In this document: positions 1 to 8,420 of the stretch, in pieces
Layout: every line of letters starts with the position of its first letter
Position numbering within the stretch: the first letter of the stretch is position 1
Source: a virus
IMG/VR virus record: IMGVR_UViG_3300010885_017642
Location: 1 to 27,739 of that record
Direction: 5' to 3' (one strand)
Length of the DNA: 27,739 nt
The notes under the pieces: generated by a model
The model's input: the letters and a program-made list of their open reading frames with translations, nothing else
Told to the model about the DNA's origin: nothing
Databases searched by the model: none
Position numbers and translations under genes: made by a program

Positions 1-3000
1 CCACCAGTACCAATATTAATAGTTTTTTGTGTTGTACCAGTAATATTGGTTGATGCAACAGTTTGTGATTGGCTAATATTGTATGTACCAGCACCGCCTG
101 TACCTGTTCCTAAGGTAGTAATATAAGTATTAGGTAGTACATTAGTACCAGTTAGTTGCATACCAACTACAAATGTACCAGTTACTGTACCGCCAACAGT
201 TAATACTGTGGTTGTAATACTAGATGCTGTTCCTGAAGCAGTTGTTGAAGATGCTGTTGCTCCATTGGCAATATCAATATATTGTGAACCAGTAGAACGA
301 CCTAAAACAATTGCGCCAGTTTGAGTAGTGCCACCAATCGTTAAAGCACCTGTTGTACAATTTGTACTAATACTTCCATTACTGGTTGTGCTACCTGTAA
401 TAGCAAATGCCCCAACTATGGTTGGTGCGCTATTTAAAACTACCGAACCAGTACCAGTAATTGCGCCAAAGTTACTAAAACCAAATTCCCAATCAGCAGC
501 AGTTGTAAGTGCTGTACCAATACAGGTTAATATTGCTGAAGTATTAGCTTGAACAGTACAAACAGTATTTAAACCTGAAGATTGAACTGTCAAAATTCCA
601 GTACTATTATTTACTATTTCATATCGCCAACCTGTTGCTAAAGTACTTGTAACAGGTAAAACAATAGTCTGCGTCAATGTTCCTGTAAATACTTGATAAT
701 TTGTACTTGCATTTGTTAAAGTGGTTGTACCAGCCGCAGTTGCAGTAGTGGTATATCCATTAATAACAGAGTTAATTGCAGGTGCAGTAGTTACCCCAGT
801 TCCACCATTAGCTACTGAAACAGGCAAAGCTATAGCTGAACCGCTATAACCAGAAATACCCGAATAACCGCTATAACCAGAAATACCAGATTGTCCAGCA
901 ATATCAAAAGTCCATGAAGCAAAAGTTCCAGAACCACTTATTAAATCCACATTAACTGTTAATGTAGTTGTTGTATAGGCAGTAATTTGCCCTTCCATAA
1001 AGTTAGGAGAGTTATTGATGCGAACTCTCATTCCAACTACATAAGCATTAGTGCCTTGTGACTGATTGACTGTAAATGCTTTTGAACCTGTACCTATGGT
1101 AAATGAAGTGGTAGATGTTAAGTTTGCATATCCTAAACCACTATATCCGCTAATTCCAGAATATCCTGAAATGCCACTATATCCGCTAATTCCAGAATAT
1201 CCTGAAATTCCGCTATAGCCAGAAATTCCTGAATATCCACTATAACCTGAGATTCCTGAATACCCAGATATTCCAGAATATCCGCTAAACCCAGATATAC
1301 CACTATAGCCAGAGATTCCACTAAATCCACTATAGCCTGAAACACCACTTCCTGAATAACCCGAAATACCGCTATATCCTGAAACTCCTGAACCTGAATA
1401 ACCTGATCTTCCTGAATAACCCGAAAGTCCAGAATATCCAGATAATCCTGAATAACCAGATTGTGTATAAAAAACTTGGTTAGCAGATACAATAACACTA
1501 GGAGTAACTGGCACTGTTGGATTACTTTGTGTTCCAACAGTAAAAATAGAAATTCCAGTTGTACTTACTGCCCAAAATAACTGTACATAATCACCAGCAT
1601 TAAGTTTTAAAGTATATGGAGTAACAGCAATTAAATAACCATTAGTGCCACCTTGTGATCTAGGTATATTAAAAATACTGTTTGAATTTGCTACATCAAC
1701 ACCATTTACTCTGATCCAAATATCGACATTATCATTACCTGATCCAGTTGCAGTATTTTGGAATTGAACCGAATACTGAATATTGTAGACACCAGCATTT
1801 GCAAAAGTAATTTGATTGCCAGAATTTATACTTACACCAGTACTATTAGGATCAGTATTGCCAATATTAATGACATACGAAGAAGTAGTGCTTGATGCAG
1901 TTTGATTGGTAAGGTCGTAAAAAGAACCCCAATTACCAATAATTCCACCAGCACCTACAGCACCAGAGTATCCTGAAAATCCACTAATACCAGAATAACC
2001 GCTTATGCCTGAATAACCTGAATAACCTGAAATTCCGCTACCAGAATATCCAGAGATACCTGAATAGCCAGAAATACCGCTACCAGAGTAACCGCTTAAT
2101 CCTGAATATCCTGATAAACCTGAATATCCGCTTATTCCGCTATATCCTGATAAACCACTATAACCAGATATGCCTGATCCTGAGTAGCCAGAAAAACCGC
2201 TTAAACCTGAACCTGAATATCCGCTTTTTCCAGAATAGCCTGAAATACCTGAATAACCAGAAATTCCTGAATAGCCACTTATGCCAGAAAAGCCACTATA
2301 ACCAGACAACCCAGAATAGCCACTAAATCCACTGTAGCCTGATATTCCTGAGTACCCTGAAATTCCGCTATAGCCAGAAATTCCTGAACCTGAATAACCT
2401 GATATACCAGAACCAGAGTAGCCTGATATTCCTGAATAACCAGATAAACCATTTATTCCACTATAGCCCGATATTCCTGAATAACCAGATATACCTGAAT
2501 ATCCTGAATATCCGCTAATACCGCTAAATCCTGAATATCCTGAGTAACCAGACAACCCAAAACCACTATAGCCTGAAAAACCAGAATAACCTGAAAAACC
2601 GCTACCACTATAGCCAGATATACCGCTATATCCCGAAATACCACTCCAACCAGAATATCCTGAAATTCCGCTATATCCTGAATAACCAGATATACCTGAA
2701 TATCCTGAAACTCCTGATCCAGAGTAACCCGAAAAACCACTATAGCCTGAAAAACCAGAATAACCTGAAATTCCTTGACCAGTTAAAATTGTAAAATTAA
2801 TTGGTGTGTGATCTATATATCCAACTTCAGGAACGATTGCTACCCATCCAGTATTGATATTTACATTGCCATTTAAAATAAATGTAAATGCACCCGGAAC
2901 TTCTGACCATACATTCATGTCAGCAGACCTAGACCAAGTACCAATACTAGCTACATAAATACCATTAAAATTAGCATTATCTTGATTTTTAACTAAAACA

Positions 3001-3554
3001 CGATCTAAATTTACAGTTTGGTATCCATCAATTATTGGAAAACCTGAAAGAGTGATATTTCCATCATCAGGAGTTGTTGCACATTGACATTCTGGTTTAG
3101 GAGTAAATCCAATAATTAAATTATCAACATAATTTTTATTAACTAAATCAGTAGGATTTACAGGAGCAGTATCAACTTGTCCTGTAGTGCTACGCATATT
3201 ATTAAAATATGCAGAAAGTTGTCCTGTTAATAATTGTGGAAACTGAACAAAAGAATTAGCAGATCCAGCAGTATCTAAATTAACTACAAAATCCCCAATT
3301 TTCCAAGCTTGAGGAATGGTATCCTCTTGACCACGAACAACAGTTAAAACATCACCAACACGAATTGTTACCAAAACAATTTCATTTATTAATGAATTTG
3401 TTGCATTAACTAAAGTTATTTTAAATCCTTCTCCAGCTTGAGGATTAGGAAAGTATTGTCCTGTACCACTAGCTACATAGATAGTGGTATCAGTAGGCGA
3501 TACTGGTAATGCAAGCGTTGTTTGTGCTTGGTTAGCAAACAATAATATTGTCAT
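1..3554 (-). CDS. Large collagen-like tail fibre protein (C-terminus beyond the window)
   Basis: The frame is open from the ATG at 3554 to the left edge, giving at least 1184 residues. Residues 1-105 form an adaptor that resembles the start of the neighbouring fibre. Residues about 150-255 match a small domain common in phage fibres (motifs DRVLVKNQ, NGIYVA, GAFTFI, NTGW). Residues about 260-536 are a long Gly-X-Ser tract (GYSGISGYSG type) with Gly every third residue, as in collagen triple helices. Residues 537-696 look like a C1q/TNF-type jelly roll (WGSFYDLTNQTAS, FANAGVYNIQYSVQF, NAGDYVQLFW). A second Gly-X-Ser block (697-808), a small beta domain (VVGMRVRIN, MEGQITAY) and a short third block (885-905) follow. 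Then come the fibre motif VANGGTGVTT and a Ser/Thr/Gly-rich C-terminal region. It is probably a trimeric receptor-binding or decorating fibre. It is last in the visible operon, 22 bases after the preceding gene. Confidence 0.85.
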   Translation of the reverse strand, partial: MTILLFANQAQTTLALPVSPTDTTIYVASGTGQYFPNPQAGEGFKITLVNATNSLINEIVLVTIRVGDVLTVVRGQEDTIPQAWKIGDFVVNLDTAGSANSFVQFPQLLTGQLSAYFNNMRSTTGQVDTAPVNPTDLVNKNYVDNLIIGFTPKPECQCATTPDDGNITLSGFPIIDGYQTVNLDRVLVKNQDNANFNGIYVASIGTWSRSADMNVWSEVPGAFTFILNGNVNINTGWVAIVPEVGYIDHTPINFTILTGQGISGYSGFSGYSGFSGYSGSGVSGYSGISGYSGYSGISGYSGWSGISGYSGISGYSGSGFSGYSGFSGYSGFGLSGYSGYSGFSGISGYSGYSGISGYSGISGYSGINGLSGYSGISGYSGSGISGYSGSGISGYSGISGYSGISGYSGFSGYSGLSGYSGFSGISGYSGISGYSGISGYSGKSGYSGSGLSGFSGYSGSGISGYSGLSGYSGISGYSGLSGYSGLSGYSGSGISGYSGISGYSGSGISGYSGYSGISGYSGISGFSGYSGAVGAGGIIGNWGSFYDLTNQTASSTTSSYVINIGNTDPNSTGVSINSGNQITFANAGVYNIQYSVQFQNTATGSGNDNVDIWIRVNGVDVANSNSIFNIPRSQGGTNGYLIAVTPYTLKLNAGDYVQLFWAVSTTGISIFTVGTQSNPTVPVTPSVIVSANQVFYTQSGYSGLSGYSGLSGYSGRSGYSGSGVSGYSGISGYSGSGVSGYSGFSGISGYSGISGFSGYSGISGYSGISGYSGYSGISGYSGISGYSGISGYSGISGYSGISGYSGLGYANLTSTTSFTIGTGSKAFTVNQSQGTNAYVVGMRVRINNSPNFMEGQITAYTTTTLTVNVDLISGSGTFASWTFDIAGQSGISGYSGYSGISGYSGSAIALPVSVANGGTGVTTAPAINSVINGYTTTATAAGTTTLTNASTNYQVFTGTLTQTIVLPVTSTLATGWRYEIVNNSTGILTVQSSGLNTVCTVQANTSAILTCIGTALTTAADWEFGFSNFGAITGTGSVVLNSAPTIVGAFAITGSTTSNGSISTNCTTGALTIGGTTQTGAIVLGRSTGSQYIDIANGATASSTTASGTASSITTTVLTVGGTVTGTFVVGMQLTGTNVLPNTYITTLGTGTGGAGTYNISQSQTVASTNITGTTQKTINIGTG

Positions 3555-3576
3555 GTTAAACCTTTATACAATACTA

Positions 3577-3855
3577 TTAAAGAATACTGTAAGTATCGGA
3601 TGCTGCACCAGTAAATTTAACAGTTGTTACAGGAAAATTTAATACATAATAAATTTGACCTGTAGCAGTACCAGTAGGAGTTACTGCTGTAAGAAAAGTT
3701 GCGCCATTATCTAAGGATAATTGAATGGCTCTACCAACAGCAGAAGAATTTAATACCAAAGTAGTTGGAGTAACTACTGCTGTAACTGGAATTGCTACAG
3801 TAGCGGTTGTTCCAGTAAGAGTGCCTGAGATTGGACTACCATAGTTGTATGACAT
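3577..3855 (-). CDS. Small beta-rich virion protein, function unknown
   Basis: This 92-residue protein is rich in Thr, Val, Ala and Gly, has no Cys, and alternates short hydrophobic strands as a beta-sandwich would. Visible features are VGRAIQLSLDNGATF in the middle and VKFTGAASDTYSIL at the end, a pattern I recognise loosely from small structural proteins placed among phage fibre genes. It lies between the chaperone-like gene and the collagen fibre with 9- and 22-base spacers, so it is surely co-transcribed with them. It may be a fibre-associated or capsid-decorating domain. There is no signal peptide or membrane segment. The function is inferred from place only. Confidence 0.7.
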   Translation of the reverse strand: MSYNYGSPISGTLTGTTATVAIPVTAVVTPTTLVLNSSAVGRAIQLSLDNGATFLTAVTPTGTATGQIYYVLNFPVTTVKFTGAASDTYSIL

Positions 3856-3864
3856 ATTAATTCC

Positions 3865-4155
3865 TTATTTTTTAGGGTATTTTGTTTTTACTGCTAAACA
3901 AGCTGCAATATAGGCTTCTTGCTGTGCTGTATCGCCTTTAACAATTCCATCTAAATAATCCTTAAAATCAGGATATTCCGAAGATCTTTTTTGAGCATAA
4001 GTTAATTTATTAAAATTATTTTTAATTTTATTTTGTCTAATTTCTTCTGCTTCTTCATTAGAAATAGATGTCATTGTGTCTTGAATTAAAAAATCTTGCG
4101 ATCCATCTTCTTCAAAAGCATGAATCATTCCTTGTAAGTCTTTAAAATGTTTCAT
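3865..4155 (-). CDS. Tail fibre assembly-like small protein
   Basis: This 96-residue charged protein begins MKHFKDLQGMIHAFEEDGSQ, a start typical of small proteins encoded just after phage fibre genes: a short beta hairpin reading the word 'HAFEEDGSQD', then an acidic helix (SNEEAEEIRQNKI). The C-terminal part (YPDFKDYLDGIVKGD ... AVKTKYPKK) is a second helical pair ending in the YPKK tail common in these proteins. Such proteins are usually called tail fibre assembly or fibre-chaperone proteins, though many have not been tested. It directly follows the first fibre gene with a 9-base gap and precedes the second fibre, so it could serve either. Role by similarity and position. Confidence 0.65.
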   Translation of the reverse strand: MKHFKDLQGMIHAFEEDGSQDFLIQDTMTSISNEEAEEIRQNKIKNNFNKLTYAQKRSSEYPDFKDYLDGIVKGDTAQQEAYIAACLAVKTKYPKK

Positions 4156-4164
4156 TTGTATTCC

Positions 4165-5334
4165 TTAATATCTTAATTCAGACCAACAACTCAAAGATAC
4201 ATATCCACCTTGATCTAACCAAATATAATTACTGTAAGCAGGAACAATAAAAGTAAAGGTTGAATTTGTTCCACCACCAATGCCTGTAACTATTATTAAA
4301 ACACTATTAACATAAATATAAGCATAGTTATCTATTCCAACATATCCATCGCCAGTAATACACACTAATATTGGTTTATTTGTTGAATTGTAATAATAAG
4401 TATTAAATGCACGACTACCAGTTAAATTTTGCCAAGTTTGACCAGACCCACCTATACCTGCTTCCATAGCAAAATTGGTAGTTGCAATTTGGTTAGTATT
4501 TGTTCCTACTGCTGCTGTTGGTGCTGTTGGCACTCCAGTTAATCCGGGACTATAAATTGGAGCATAATTTTGCAAACTGTTATATACATAACCAAGTGTT
4601 GCAAGTTGAGTAGTTGGCGAAGGTGCAGTTGGTGAAGGTGGGCTATAAGTAGGTGCTTGTGGAACACCTGTAAAAGTAGGACTAGCTTTAGGTGCATAAA
4701 GGCTTAAATCTATTAATCCATCAGTAATAACCCAAGCACCAAAAGTAGAGCTATAAGATAGAGTAATTGGATAGCCAGCACTAGGAATCAATCCAGCAGT
4801 TAAAGGAGTTGCATTACTTGTAACAATAGGAATAGCACCAGTAGAAGTGCTTCCTAAAGTTAAATTAAGTGTTGTAGCACCTGTATTTGCATAAGAAGAT
4901 ATAACTACTATAGACATTCCATTAGGAATGGAAGTTAAATTTGATGGAATAGTAGCTGTTAAGGCATTAGCTGATCCAGTAGCAACCGCAGTAAGATAAT
5001 AGCCATTTTGTAATTGATCAGATTGAACCAAATCAGTCATTACTGCGGCAGTATCAAAGTGACCTACAACATCATTTGTAAGAAAAGGCTTTCCTGTTGT
5101 GCCTTCTTGAGCACGAACAACAGTTAAAGAATCTCCTGATCTAGCAGTACAGTTGCAAATTTCAAAAATATTTGGATCTGTAGCATTAACTAAAGTAACC
5201 TTAAACTGTTGTCCAGAAGTAGGATTTGGGAATAAAGCACCTTTACCTGTTGCTACTGTAATGGTAGTTTGAGTGCTAGTAATAGCTCCTGCTAGGGTAG
5301 TTTTTGCATTATTAGAGAATATCTGAATTGTCAT
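4165..5334 (-). CDS. Tail fibre protein
   Basis: The protein has 389 residues. The first ~105 residues (MTIQIFSNNAKTTLAG ... GDSLTVVRAQEGT ... FDTAAVM) align by eye with the N-terminus of the large collagen fibre, so both probably plug into the same baseplate position. Residues about 213-290 carry two copies of the classic fibre repeat: YAPKASPTFTGVPQAPT ... QLATLGYV and YAPIYSPGLTGVPTAPT ... QIATTNFAM. The last ~95 residues are a Tyr/Asn/Gly-rich beta domain that is probably the receptor-binding tip. It lies 9 bases after the baseplate partner gene, the usual place for fibres in contractile-tail phages. The fibre assignment is firm; the receptor is unknown. Confidence 0.82.
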   Translation of the reverse strand: MTIQIFSNNAKTTLAGAITSTQTTITVATGKGALFPNPTSGQQFKVTLVNATDPNIFEICNCTARSGDSLTVVRAQEGTTGKPFLTNDVVGHFDTAAVMTDLVQSDQLQNGYYLTAVATGSANALTATIPSNLTSIPNGMSIVVISSYANTGATTLNLTLGSTSTGAIPIVTSNATPLTAGLIPSAGYPITLSYSSTFGAWVITDGLIDLSLYAPKASPTFTGVPQAPTYSPPSPTAPSPTTQLATLGYVYNSLQNYAPIYSPGLTGVPTAPTAAVGTNTNQIATTNFAMEAGIGGSGQTWQNLTGSRAFNTYYYNSTNKPILVCITGDGYVGIDNYAYIYVNSVLIIVTGIGGGTNSTFTFIVPAYSNYIWLDQGGYVSLSCWSELRY

Positions 5335-5343
5335 AAAAATTCC

Positions 5344-5958
5344 CTAGTAAGTAATAGTGAAATTGTATTGGAATGGTACATATAAAACACCTTCTTGTAT
5401 AGCGGCTTCAAAAATGGGTGAAATAGGCAAATCTGGTATATCAATGGTGAAATTATTTTTTGATGGATTGGTAACACTTATTTCATAAGTATTTTCAATT
5501 TGTAATGGATCGCCATTTATGCCATATAAAAATCTTTTAACCCGTCTTTTTAACCATTGATTATTAAATTGAAACCCATCACCTTTATAAAAATTCCAAG
5601 TCAACATCCTTTTATAAAAATCATCTGTGACTGTATAAAAAGTGGTTGGTTGTGAAGTAATATTTCTGCTATAAGCTTCCACATCATAAGGAATAGTGTC
5701 ATACACTCCCAAATTGGAAGCAGTATATCCAGCAGCTAAACTTGGTCTTGGAAAACCATAAATACCCTGACCCACCCAATCCAATAAAAGACCAGAAATA
5801 TTGCTATTGATATAAACAGGTAAATTTAAATTATTTAATCTATCTAAATTAGACTGTGAAAAACTGTTATAAGAATCAAAAAATGGCGTTAGATACTGAG
5901 TAGTATCATCATAGCTATATTGTTGATATAGATAACTAGGTAGATTTTTAGTAATCAT
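5344..5958 (-). CDS. Baseplate wedge protein, partner of baseplate J (tail protein I-like)
   Basis: This 204-residue protein is encoded 1 base after the baseplate J gene, the position held by P2 gpI or Mu gp48-type proteins in contractile-tail phages. The N-terminal half is aromatic and helical (LPSYLYQQYSYDDTTQYLTP, LLLDWVGQGIYG), and the C-terminal half contains FYKRMLTWNFYKGDGFQF and WLKRRVKRFLYG, then beta strands. The phrase 'LDWVGQGIYG' matches the 'ldwiG...G' pattern seen at the start of this family. With J it should form the baseplate wedge and the fibre attachment site. Assignment rests on order plus weak motif likeness. Confidence 0.65.
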   Translation of the reverse strand: MITKNLPSYLYQQYSYDDTTQYLTPFFDSYNSFSQSNLDRLNNLNLPVYINSNISGLLLDWVGQGIYGFPRPSLAAGYTASNLGVYDTIPYDVEAYSRNITSQPTTFYTVTDDFYKRMLTWNFYKGDGFQFNNQWLKRRVKRFLYGINGDPLQIENTYEISVTNPSKNNFTIDIPDLPISPIFEAAIQEGVLYVPFQYNFTITY

Positions 5959-5959
5959 A

Positions 5960-7360
5960 TTAACCTTGAGTTATAGATACCAAAGCATTAGAAGTTGAAA
6001 AATAGCTTTCTGGATCACCATAAATTAATAAAGTTCCTGCTACTGGTGCAGTTGATATTCCATTAATAGTTACACTTAAATCAATTTTAGAAATTAAATT
6101 AACAGGCAAAATTGATGCTATTGAAGCTTGAAAAATTTCTTTAAGTTGAAAGGTATTAATTGGTTGTCCAACGGAAATTGTATTTATATAGGAAACAACA
6201 TTTGGCGTTGCCAATTGAGAAACTGCTGCTGGCGATACCAAATTAGTTGAAACAGTATTCCAAACAATGCTCACAGCTACAGTTTGAACTGGTGGATTTA
6301 CAAAAGTAATGGAATAAGTGTCTGGGTAATCGTTTATTGAAACTGTTACATTTCTTAAATTTGGCGAACAAATACCACTTCCAACATAGGTTGCATAAGC
6401 ACTTGTATTTACTCCAACACTAAAGGTAGTTGGTGTTAAAACTGTAATTGTGTATGTTCCATTCCAAACAGAAGGGTTAGAGCCACTAATAGTAACAACT
6501 TGTCCTGTACTATATCCATGATTTAAATTGGTTGTAACCACGCCCGGATTGGCTTTGGTAAAAGTGGCTACTTGTAAAACTGAACCAGTTAATACTGAAA
6601 TATCTGGAATACTTCTAAAAATAGCATCTGCTACTTCATACGGATCACCGCCACCACAAATTACTTCCCATGAATTTGTAGCAATATTTCTAATAGAAAC
6701 AAGATTTGCTTGAACTCCACTTACTTTTTCAAGAGTAGTTTTTACAAAAGTAGGAGTTCCTTGACAAGTAGCTAATCCAGCTTGAATAACTTGTGCTTGA
6801 TAAGACTGTAAAGTTTGTGCAGAAGCACCGGGAACTCCAGCAGTTAAATTGGTGCAAGTAAGGGTAAACCCTGTAGGAACGGAACTAATGATTTGGGTAA
6901 CTGTTCCAACTGGAATTGCCCAAGATCCTTGAGTACTTGCTAAACAATACAAAGCAGAACTTTGACCAGAAGCATTAATAATTCCACCATCTTGAACTAC
7001 ATATTGATGAGTACCATCACTAACTGTAAATCCTACTGGAATAACAAATCCTGCAAGCCCTGTAAAAGTAACATACACAGAAGTATTAGATCCAATTCCT
7101 TGTGAAACGCCATAGACTTTACCAAGTTGGGAAAGAATAAAAGCGTTAGCAGAATAAGGGCTAATAGAGTTAATTAAGTCTACATAAGCTTGATCTTGAA
7201 TTATTAAAGCACCAGCAGCGGTTGAAGCCATATCCTCAACTAAAGAACCCGGTAAATTTGCAGTTAAACCGGGAGATAAAGCTGTAGCCGCAGCTAATTC
7301 CTCATTTAACAGTTCTTGTGGAGTTGCTGGTATTGCTCCAGCAGAGGTTATTGTTGCCAT
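5960..7360 (-). CDS. Baseplate J-like protein
   Basis: The protein has 466 residues. The N-terminus (PATPQELLNEELAAATALSPGL ... LPGSLVEDMASTAAGALIIQDQ) and the following segment (NAFILSQLGKVYGV, VYVTFTGLAGFVIPVGFTV) are typical of baseplate J (Mu gp47 / P2 gpJ) proteins, which form the wedge arms linking hub to fibres. Residues about 261-332 are an extra small beta domain (NHGYSTGQVVTISG ... WNGTYTI) that interrupts the J fold and resembles one in the sheath. After it the J fold resumes (VTVSINDYPDTYSITFVNPP). The gene lies 8 bases after the gp25/W-like gene and 1 base before its partner. Family call is strong. Confidence 0.88.
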   Translation of the reverse strand: MATITSAGAIPATPQELLNEELAAATALSPGLTANLPGSLVEDMASTAAGALIIQDQAYVDLINSISPYSANAFILSQLGKVYGVSQGIGSNTSVYVTFTGLAGFVIPVGFTVSDGTHQYVVQDGGIINASGQSSALYCLASTQGSWAIPVGTVTQIISSVPTGFTLTCTNLTAGVPGASAQTLQSYQAQVIQAGLATCQGTPTFVKTTLEKVSGVQANLVSIRNIATNSWEVICGGGDPYEVADAIFRSIPDISVLTGSVLQVATFTKANPGVVTTNLNHGYSTGQVVTISGSNPSVWNGTYTITVLTPTTFSVGVNTSAYATYVGSGICSPNLRNVTVSINDYPDTYSITFVNPPVQTVAVSIVWNTVSTNLVSPAAVSQLATPNVVSYINTISVGQPINTFQLKEIFQASIASILPVNLISKIDLSVTINGISTAPVAGTLLIYGDPESYFSTSNALVSITQG

Positions 7361-7368
7361 AATTTATC

Positions 7369-7689
7369 CTATGTAGCCACGCTGGTTTGTATATTTGTAC
7401 CGTTTTGAAATACTGCACTAATTCTATAAGTAGGTGTAAGAACACCTGCATCCCTTAATACACTTAAACTTGCAAAATAAGGCGCATATTGTTGTTGAGT
7501 TCTATTAATTGCCGCATTAGGAGCTACTTGTGTCATTATAGAAGTATGAGCTGGAATACCATAATTAGAATAAAAAGGACTTTCTCCTTCATTTAATCTA
7601 AGAGTTTGAGCCAAAGTTGCTAACCATAAATAAGAAGTTTCGGTAATTTTTACCCAAGATCCACTTTCGTTTTTTCCATAAGTTCTCAT
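7369..7689 (-). CDS. Baseplate wedge protein (gp25/W-position)
   Basis: The protein has 106 residues and overlaps the spike gene by 4 bases. Motifs LAQTLRLNEGESPFYSNYGIP and APYFASLSVLRDAGV match a family of short proteins found between spike and baseplate J in many contractile-tail phages. The context, spike-X-J, is where P2 gpW or T4 gp25 homologues lie. It would sit in the inner baseplate wedge next to the sheath. I do not see the exact EPR motif of classical gp25, so it may be an analogue in the same position rather than a close homologue. Confidence 0.65.
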   Translation of the reverse strand: MRTYGKNESGSWVKITETSYLWLATLAQTLRLNEGESPFYSNYGIPAHTSIMTQVAPNAAINRTQQQYAPYFASLSVLRDAGVLTPTYRISAVFQNGTNIQTSVAT

Positions 7690-8420
7690 GTTGGCGTTCC
7701 TGTAGTTCCAGTACCAGTTTGTACACCACCATGAGTATGAGTACTTCCAACAGCTTTACCATTATTGGTAAGAGTTCCAGTATTTTGAAAATTACCAGTT
7801 TGATTAATGTTTCCAGTAATATTCATAGTTCCACCAGTTCCACCGCTAATTGCAAATCCATTAGTACCTGTAATAAGTCCATTTACAGTCAAATTACCAT
7901 TCATAGTCGTATTTCCATTGTTTACGATTAGATTTCCACCATTAAGGTTAATTGTAATTCCTGATGAGTTCAAAACCAATGTACAGTCTTGATTTATTGT
8001 AGTTATTTCTACGCCTTGTGGTCCGTATAAAAACAAATATTGACCATTAACGGTAAACCAGTTTTTATTAGAAATAGGCAAAAAAACAAGCCCACCAAGG
8101 TTGCTTGGTTGACCTAATGGGGCTAACCCCTGTCCTAGCCCTGTAATGCCCCCTAGCCTTGTATTTGCCGCCATACAAATGCCTTGATCGCCCGGTTGAA
8201 TAGGTAGCCTTGTATATTGGCTTTCAGCAATAGGAACGGTAATTTGAGGTATGGTTAAATCGCCTGTTTCTATTTCAAATTTAACTGTAACAATAGAACC
8301 AGTAACAGATACAACTGTGCAGGGTAAAATTTGTCCAGTAGTCTGTAAATGATCTTCAATTTTCTTTTGAGTAAAATTATTAAGACCAATTGCTATTGGG
8401 GTTTTTTGAGCTTGGGTCAT
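7686..8420 (-). CDS. Baseplate central spike protein (gpV / Gp138-like)
   Basis: The protein has 244 residues. Residues 1-115 form the N-terminal OB-like domain (ILPCTVVSVTGSIVTVKFE ... YTRLPIQPGDQGICM). Residues about 125-225 are a beta-helical, Asn/Gly/Thr-rich stalk (LNGGNLIVNNGNTTMNGNLTVNG). The end has GSTHTHGGVQTGTG; the His-X-His at 228-230 is the motif that binds iron at the spike tip of P2 gpV and phi92 gp138. The trimer should form the membrane-piercing needle under the hub. The C-terminus follows the motif at once, as expected for a tip. It overlaps both neighbours by 4 bases. Confidence 0.85.
   Translation of the reverse strand: MTQAQKTPIAIGLNNFTQKKIEDHLQTTGQILPCTVVSVTGSIVTVKFEIETGDLTIPQITVPIAESQYTRLPIQPGDQGICMAANTRLGGITGLGQGLAPLGQPSNLGGLVFLPISNKNWFTVNGQYLFLYGPQGVEITTINQDCTLVLNSSGITINLNGGNLIVNNGNTTMNGNLTVNGLITGTNGFAISGGTGGTMNITGNINQTGNFQNTGTLTNNGKAVGSTHTHGGVQTGTGTTGTPT

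Noticed and set aside
1-900. Diversity-generating retroelement target at the fibre end
   Set aside because: No reverse transcriptase or template repeat is visible in the window and the gene end is outside it.
1133-1537. Minus-strand ORF of 134 residues rich in Ile, Val, Leu and Gln
   Set aside because: It is an out-of-frame shadow of the collagen repeats. The same holds for the ORF at 2453-2740.
1128-2776. Dense short repeats that look like a CRISPR array or satellite DNA
   Set aside because: The repeats are in frame, degenerate at synonymous positions and encode Gly-X-Ser; there are no constant repeats with unique spacers.
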